Shown piece after piece: positions 59,797 to 64,000 of a DNA stretch of 64,000 nt. The stretch's first letter is position 1, and the number at the start of each line of letters is the position of its first letter. Source of the stretch: Butyrivibrio sp. MC2013 (GTDB lineage Bacteria; Bacillota; Clostridia; Lachnospirales; Lachnospiraceae); assembly GCF_000424585.1 (NCBI RefSeq), contig NZ_AUKE01000004.1:212249-276248 (forward strand), read 5' to 3'. The position numbers were made by a program, and so were the translations under genes. The notes beneath the pieces were generated by a model. The model saw only the letters and a program-made list of their open reading frames with translations, had not been told where the DNA came from and ran no database searches.

Positions 59797-60336
59797 CTAC
59801 TGCAAAATCCAATCATCAAGAGGAAGCCAGTAGCCTTTCTCCTTAAGTTCTTCCTCGATTATATCCAAAGTTTTCTCATCATCTGCACTGATAATATGAT
59901 AGTGGTAGCCACTGGTAGCAGAGCTTAGTGATTTGGACTTGCCGGATTTAATAGCATCCATAAACTCTTTTGCCTCACGGCGTGAGCTGACACCAAGGGG
60001 CGCCTCAAGGCGGTTGTAGTACCTATGATTGATAATGACATTCTCCGCCACTCCACCATTGTCCACAATGGTGAAAAGCTCATCAAGGATCTCGTCATCA
60101 GTGTGACAGCTCTTAATAATGCGCTTGCAGACCTTGGACTGACTGATAACATAGCCCCTGTTGGTGGAGGTAATGTCTATGCCGTTTGCTCTGATAAGGG
60201 CGATATCCGTCACCACAACCTGGCGGCTCACCATAAGCTCCTTTGCAAGAGCTGTTCCGGATAAAGGTTTATCAGATTTTTCTAACAGTTCAACTAATTT
60301 TAGTCTTCTAGCCTGTCCGTCCATAGCATCTCCCAT
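59797..60336 (-). CDS. niaR: NiaR-type repressor of NAD synthesis (HTH + 3H domain)
   Basis: 179 residues. A winged-helix domain (~10-65, LSGTALAKELMVSRQVVVTD) is followed by a 3H domain (~75-170) named for its conserved His: KSCHTDDEIL, NVIINHRYYN and GYHYHIIS. NiaR senses niacin and represses NAD synthesis or niacin uptake genes. Its ATG overlaps the nadC stop (TAATG); an alternative ATG at 60324 has GGGAG five bases before it. Last gene of the nad operon, so it probably controls the operon it belongs to through the operator at 63453-63474. Confidence 0.92.
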   Translation of the reverse strand: MGDAMDGQARRLKLVELLEKSDKPLSGTALAKELMVSRQVVVTDIALIRANGIDITSTNRGYVISQSKVCKRIIKSCHTDDEILDELFTIVDNGGVAENVIINHRYYNRLEAPLGVSSRREAKEFMDAIKSGKSKSLSSATSGYHYHIISADDEKTLDIIEEELKEKGYWLPLDDWILQ

Positions 60337-61187
60337 TAAACGGCTCTTAAATTCTTCATAGAGATATCCAGGATCGGTGCTGAATGTGTCAGTGCACCGC
60401 TGGATACATAGTCAACTCCACTATCTATGATATTTGAAATATTCTCCCTGGTCACGTTACCGGAGCATTCTGTCTTTGCTCGTCCATCTATAATTTTAAC
60501 AGCTTCCTTCATGGTCGCAAGGTCCATGTTATCCAGCATGATTATGTCAGCACCTGCCTCTACTGCTTCCCTGACCTGTTCAAGAGTCTCAGTCTCGATC
60601 TCGATCTTGCGAACAAATGGAGCATAAGCCTTTGCCATCTCAATAGCCTTTGTAATGGAGCCTGCTGCACCGATATGGTTATCCTTTAACAGGATGCCGT
60701 CTGACAGATTATAACGATGATTCTGGCCTCCGCCGCACTTTACAGCATACTTCTCAAAAATACGCATATTGGGGGTGGTCTTTCTGGTATCAAGGAGCAC
60801 TGTCTTACTGCCGGACAAAAGGGCTGCCACCTGATGGGTATATGTAGCGATGCCACTCATTCTCTGAAGATAATTAAGAGCCACACGTTCTCCGGAAAGA
60901 AGGACACGAATATCGCCCTTTACCTTTGCCATGAGCTGCCCCTTCTTAACCTCATCCCCGTCCTTAACATATTTTTCAACCACGGTAGCTTCATCAAGAA
61001 TCTTGAAAACCCTCTCATAAACATCCATACCACAGATGATGCCGTCCTGCTTGCAGATAAGCTCAACCTCTCCCGGCTGTGCGTCAGGCATTACAGAATT
61101 TGTAGACACATCCTCACTGGAAATATCCTCTCTAAGAGCCATCCTTATGAGCTCATCTGCGTTTAATGTCATTGTAATATTATTCAT
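60336..61187 (-). CDS. nadC: Nicotinate-nucleotide pyrophosphorylase (quinolinate phosphoribosyltransferase)
   Basis: 283 residues. It converts quinolinate and PRPP to nicotinate mononucleotide with loss of CO2. Features: REDISSEDVSTNSV, LLSGERVALNYLQRMSGIAT, LLDTRKTTPNMRIFEKYAVK, CGGGQNHRYNLSDGILLKDN, KIEIETETLEQVREAVEAGA, ADIIMLDNMD and VDYVSSGALTHSAPILDIS. The start overlaps the nadB stop (TAATG) and the stop overlaps niaR in the same manner, so the three are coupled. Confidence 0.97.
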   Translation of the reverse strand: MNNITMTLNADELIRMALREDISSEDVSTNSVMPDAQPGEVELICKQDGIICGMDVYERVFKILDEATVVEKYVKDGDEVKKGQLMAKVKGDIRVLLSGERVALNYLQRMSGIATYTHQVAALLSGSKTVLLDTRKTTPNMRIFEKYAVKCGGGQNHRYNLSDGILLKDNHIGAAGSITKAIEMAKAYAPFVRKIEIETETLEQVREAVEAGADIIMLDNMDLATMKEAVKIIDGRAKTECSGNVTRENISNIIDSGVDYVSSGALTHSAPILDISMKNLRAV

Positions 61188-62494
61188 TATATCGCTTCCT
61201 TCCTGCGTCTTAAGTTTTCTTCCTTTTTGATCTCTCCCACCACCATGGCATGGTAATATTCCATAATAGAGGGCAGATCTTCATAGGCGTCTATATTTAC
61301 AAGGTCACCAAAATCAATGGGCTGTTTGAATGAGGTGGTATTTGCTATATCTCTGGCAGCTCTTTTTGCAAATACCAGACTTTCCAACAGCGAATTGCTG
61401 GCCAGACGATTGCGTCCATGAACACCGTTGCAGCTGGTCTCACCCACAGCATAGAGCTGCTCCATGGTAGTCTTGCTGTCCCTGTCCACGTATATACCAC
61501 CCATAAAATAGTGCTGGGCAGGCACCACAGGAACCCAGGTCTTAAGCGGATCATAGCCGGCTTCCTTGCAGCGCTTGTAAATATTGGGGAAATGACTTAG
61601 GATCTCTTCTTTTGGTATAGGCGAAAAATCAAGCCAGACATGTTCTGTCCCATCCTTTTCCATCTGCTCGTAAATAGCGCGGCTCACAACGTCCCTTGGC
61701 TGCAGCTCATCAGTAAATCTCTCGCCTGCCTTATTACGAAGGACTGCACCTTCTCCGCGGACAGATTCGGAGATCAAAAAGCTTCTTCCGCCCTGATTAG
61801 TAAAGAGCGTTGTGGGATGGATCTGAACGTAGTCGCAGTTTTGCAGCTTAACATTGTGATACATAGCAAGGGCCAGAGCATCACCGGATATATGGCGAAA
61901 GTTTGTAGAATGGGGATATACTCCTCCAAGGCCTCCGCAGGCAAGCACAGTCACATCACCCTGGATAGCTGTTGTCTTGCCGTCCAGATCAGCCACCACG
62001 ATCCCGTAGCATACATTATCACGGCAAACCCAGTCTACCATTGTTGTGTAGGGCTTAAGAGTGATATTATCCCTCTCCTTTGCCCTGGCAAGGAGCTTAC
62101 TTGTAATTTCCTTTCCCGTAACGTCCGCATGAAAGAGAATCCTGTTATTTGAGTGAGCCCCTTCCCTGGTAAAGACAAATTGCCCGTCTTTCTTCTCGAA
62201 TTCAACGCCAAAGCTCTCCAGGTCATGGATCACATCCTGAGAACTTCTGATCATGATCTCCACAGACTCTTTTCTGTTTTCATAGTGACCTGCGCGCATT
62301 GTATCTTCAAAATATGCATCATAATCCGACTCATCTCTTAGCATACAAATGCCGCCCTGGGCCAAAAAGCTGTCGCAGCTATCCAGGGCCCACTTTGAGA
62401 TCACAAGAATCCTTTTATCCCTTGGAAGACTAAGGGCACAATATAAACCTGCAACCCCGCTCCCAACTATGATCACATCATATTTTTTATCCAT
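61187..62494 (-). CDS. nadB: L-aspartate oxidase
   Basis: 435 residues. It oxidises aspartate to iminoaspartate with FAD, the first step of NAD synthesis. Features: DVIIVGSGVAGLYCALSL (FAD-binding), DSFLAQGGICML, EGAHSNNRILFHADVTGKEI, LACGGLGGVYPHSTN, VQIHPTTLF, LISESVRGEGAVLRN, QHYFMGGIYVD, CNGVHGRNRLASNSLLESLV. It is shorter than the ~530-residue Escherichia coli protein because the C-terminal helical domain is cut down, which is common in Clostridia. It begins 3 nt after the nadA stop. Confidence 0.95.
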   Translation of the reverse strand: MDKKYDVIIVGSGVAGLYCALSLPRDKRILVISKWALDSCDSFLAQGGICMLRDESDYDAYFEDTMRAGHYENRKESVEIMIRSSQDVIHDLESFGVEFEKKDGQFVFTREGAHSNNRILFHADVTGKEITSKLLARAKERDNITLKPYTTMVDWVCRDNVCYGIVVADLDGKTTAIQGDVTVLACGGLGGVYPHSTNFRHISGDALALAMYHNVKLQNCDYVQIHPTTLFTNQGGRSFLISESVRGEGAVLRNKAGERFTDELQPRDVVSRAIYEQMEKDGTEHVWLDFSPIPKEEILSHFPNIYKRCKEAGYDPLKTWVPVVPAQHYFMGGIYVDRDSKTTMEQLYAVGETSCNGVHGRNRLASNSLLESLVFAKRAARDIANTTSFKQPIDFGDLVNIDAYEDLPSIMEYYHAMVVGEIKKEENLRRRKEAI

Positions 62495-62497
62495 AAT

Positions 62498-63406
62498 TTA
62501 TACCGCCGCCAATTCCAGCATTTTTTTCAAAGGCTTTAATGATCTTTCTCTCTTGTCATCATCAACTTCAACTACGCCGCTTCCATCTCTGAGGCAATCA
62601 CGGATCTTCTCCAGTGTGACCTTCTTCATGTTGGGGCATATCTGAGCGCCACCTGCAGAATAGAAAAGCTTGTCAGGATTCTTCTGTTCTAACTGGTAAA
62701 GCACACCAAGCTCTGTGCCGATTATGAACTCTTTCTTATCAGAGCTTGTTGCATGCTCTATGATCCCTGAAGTACTTCCTATGTAGTCAGCCATTTCCAG
62801 CACATCCAAAGTGCACTCGGGATGTACAAGGACTTCTGCCTCAGGATGTCTCTTCTTTGCATGCTTTATCATATCTGTTGTTATATTTTTATGCACATGG
62901 CAGAAGCCATCATTGAAGATGAAATTCTTCTCCGGAACCTTCTCTGCAATATATCTGCCAAGATTCTCGTCCGGAATAAAGTAGATATTCTTATTGGGAA
63001 GCTCCTTTACAATCTTAAGTGCATTGGCACTGGTGACGCAGACATCAGAATGCATCTTAAGCTCTGCTGTGGAATTGATATAGCAGGCAACAGCCACGTC
63101 TTCATATTCTTCGCGAACCTTCCTGATACGCTCCACATCAGCCATGTGTGCCATGGGACAATCAGCTGTGATATCGGGCATAAGTACTGTTTTGTCAGGA
63201 TTAAGGATCTTTGCGGACTCTCCCATGAAGCTGACACCTGCAAAAACAATAGTACTCTCTTTGAGGTCTACAGCAACCTTTGCCAGATAGTAGCTGTCTC
63301 CAATATAGTCAGCGATCGCCTGCACATCGTCATTTACATAGTAATGAGCAAGGATCACTGCGTTTTTTTCCTTTTTTAACTTTTCAATCTCTTCTACCAG
63401 TGTCAT
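62498..63406 (-). CDS. nadA: Quinolinate synthase
   Basis: The start is ATG at 63406, seven bases after GGAG. 302 residues, the short form. A 4Fe-4S enzyme that condenses iminoaspartate with dihydroxyacetone phosphate. Features: VILAHYYVNDDVQAIADYIG, FAGVSFMGESAKILNP, ADCPMAHMADV, VACYINSTAELKMHSDVCVT, FIPDENLGRYIAEK, VLVHPECTLDVLEMADYIGS, GTELGVLYQLEQKNPDKLF and AQICPNMKK. The three cluster Cys fit CYINS, HPEC and QICPNM. First gene of the operon. Confidence 0.97.
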   Translation of the reverse strand: MTLVEEIEKLKKEKNAVILAHYYVNDDVQAIADYIGDSYYLAKVAVDLKESTIVFAGVSFMGESAKILNPDKTVLMPDITADCPMAHMADVERIRKVREEYEDVAVACYINSTAELKMHSDVCVTSANALKIVKELPNKNIYFIPDENLGRYIAEKVPEKNFIFNDGFCHVHKNITTDMIKHAKKRHPEAEVLVHPECTLDVLEMADYIGSTSGIIEHATSSDKKEFIIGTELGVLYQLEQKNPDKLFYSAGGAQICPNMKKVTLEKIRDCLRDGSGVVEVDDDKRERSLKPLKKMLELAAV

Positions 63407-63435
63407 AACCAATCTCCTTTTTTGTCATTGATGGC

Positions 63436-63474
63436 AGTATAGCATATGACTTTACCACTGACAAGACAGTTGTA
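63436..63474 (-). promoter_or_regulatory. nadA promoter overlapped by a 22-bp palindromic operator
   Basis: Minus strand: TTGTCA (63464-63459), 17 bp, TATACT (63441-63436). The -35 box is inside an imperfect palindrome at 63453-63474, TAC-ACTG-C..G-CAGT-GTA, with 16 of 22 positions symmetric. The position is ideal for repression and the operon encodes NiaR, so this is the likely NiaR site. I have not been able to compare it with a curated NiaR motif. Confidence 0.75.
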
Positions 63475-63661
63475 AAAACAGATATTTTGCCACACCATAA
63501 CTGTTCCCTCGATGCAAATGCTTGACTGGCGCTGCTGCAGAAGTTATTTTCCTCGTTCGCGGCACTCCAAATGGTGTTTTGCTAAATTCTTCAGAAGCCT
63601 TTTAAAGCGCGCCGCACTCGAAAGAACTCGCAGTGCCAGGGGTTGGGGGATGGTTGTTATT
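63475..63661. other. Intergenic DNA between the nad promoter and the IS21-type element
   Basis: 187 bp without a supported gene. It holds some short GC-rich pairings (GCGGCACT ... AGTGCC). It may contain the true left end of the insertion sequence or an older target site. Nothing further can be said. Confidence 0.4.
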
Positions 63662-63755
63662 CAATGGTGCAAAATATAAAATAAGGATGTAGGAATTATA
63701 GCAAATAAAAATGCTGTAAAACCTACATCCTTATTTAGTATTTTAGCAACCATTG
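63662..63755. mobile_element. Left-end hairpin of an IS21-family element
   Basis: A long imperfect inverted repeat: CAATGGTGCAAAATATAAAA then TAAGGATGTAGG (63662-63693) pairs with CCTACATCCTTATTTAGTAT then TTTAGCAACCATTG (63722-63755). It is immediately before istA. Such hairpins at IS ends can block outside transcription. The exact IS boundary is not determined. Confidence 0.6.
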
Positions 63756-63785
63756 ATACACTTTCATGAGGGAGGAGGTGTACCA

Positions 63786-64000
63786 GTGGAAAAAAATCTT
63801 AAAGGAGAACTGGCAGTAATGGATAGTCTTGATATCAAGCCAAACTATGCTGCCCTTGGTAGGAAATATGGCATGGATTGGAGGACTGTCAAAAAATATC
63901 ATAACGGATACAAGGGCAAGCCCAAAACAAGAAATAAAGGCAGTAAACTTGATCAGTATAAAGACGAGATTTCGGATAAGCTGACCATCAGAAGATTAAC
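63786..64000 (+). CDS. istA: IS21-family transposase IstA, N-terminal part
   Basis: The start is GTG at 63786 after GGAGG (7-nt gap); the frame is open to the window end. The 71 visible residues contain the N-terminal helix-turn-helix (SLDIKPNYAALGRKYGMDWR, TVKKYHNGYKGKPKTRNKGS) and the start of the next helical region (DQYKDEISDKLTIRR). This matches IstA of IS21 elements from Lachnospiraceae. The DDE catalytic core and istB would be outside the window. Confidence 0.88.
   Translation, partial: MEKNLKGELAVMDSLDIKPNYAALGRKYGMDWRTVKKYHNGYKGKPKTRNKGSKLDQYKDEISDKLTIRRL

Noticed and set aside
1..64000. tRNA or rRNA genes
   Set aside because: No cloverleaf with a TTC-type arm or rRNA segment was recognised by eye; a covariance search would be required for certainty.

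Overview
The window reads as chromosome of a Gram-positive anaerobe of the Clostridia, most likely a rumen or gut Lachnospiraceae close to Butyrivibrio or Pseudobutyrivibrio. The support is DapL-type lysine/peptidoglycan biosynthesis, a SerA-SerC-DUF1015 cluster, a TrpB2, an NiaR-controlled nadABC operon, a large secreted GH16 glucanase, a hexuronate catabolic operon, a standalone PBECR4 protein, strong GGAGG ribosome binding sites and moderate GC. The genus is an inference from gene content. No rRNA, tRNA or CRISPR array was seen.

Layout. 1-1.0 kb: the 3' end of glnA and an overlapping ANTAR gene. 1.2-4.0 kb: a minus-strand cassette of a VTC-domain protein, a DUF4956 membrane protein and a beta-helical lipoprotein. 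4.2-7.2 kb: dapL and pyrG. 7.3-9.1 kb: a decayed stretch with an internally deleted O-acetylhomoserine sulfhydrylase and a collapsed osmolyte-type ABC transporter locus, either side of an intact 4Fe-4S protein. 9.3-14.9 kb: a two-component system running into a second VTC-DUF4956 pair, this time followed by a CotH-like kinase. 15-17 kb: two acetyltransferases, a nucleoside phosphorylase and a possible very small gene. 17-31 kb: a hexuronate pathway (uxuA, a mannonate oxidoreductase, KDPG aldolase, KDG kinase, uxaC) with two AraC regulators, a large glycoside hydrolase and an NhaC-type antiporter. 31-37 kb: a 1456-residue secreted GH16 enzyme, an SGNH hydrolase and a PBECR4 protein. 37.8-39.8 kb: a chemoreceptor. 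40-44 kb: DUF1015, serA, serC. 44-46 kb: repeat arrays and trpB2. 46.5-52.7 kb: leuB, ilvD, ilvB and an L,D-transpeptidase. 53-56 kb: yajC, tgt, a VanY-type carboxypeptidase. 56.6-59.6 kb: aroC and a second chemoreceptor. 59.8-63.5 kb: nadA-nadB-nadC-niaR. From 63.8 kb an IS21-type istA begins and runs off the window.

Two themes stand out. First, two copies of the VTC + DUF4956 pair are each tied to a different exported or membrane-anchored protein (beta-helix lipoprotein; CotH kinase). These two proteins share Gly/Met/Pro/Phe-rich low-complexity tracts, and one copy is preceded by its own two-component system and by an RNA hairpin that would hide the Shine-Dalgarno sequence. This looks like a cell-surface modification or assembly system whose function is unknown to me. 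Second, the intergenic DNA is full of structured repeats: three near-identical ~145-bp elements that each fold into three hairpins and always lie sense to the neighbouring genes; two ~120-bp elements, one in the leuB leader; a 4 x 74-bp hairpin array; a 28/29-bp hairpin array with compensatory changes; and GC-rich palindromic elements near the hexuronate genes. A second Shine-Dalgarno-masking hairpin precedes the GH16 gene.

Functionally the window combines amino-acid synthesis (Ser, branched-chain, Lys/DAP, chorismate, Trp), NAD synthesis, cell-wall remodelling, chemotaxis and plant polysaccharide use. The hexuronate operon converts glucuronate through fructuronate, mannonate, KDG and KDPG to pyruvate and glyceraldehyde 3-phosphate.
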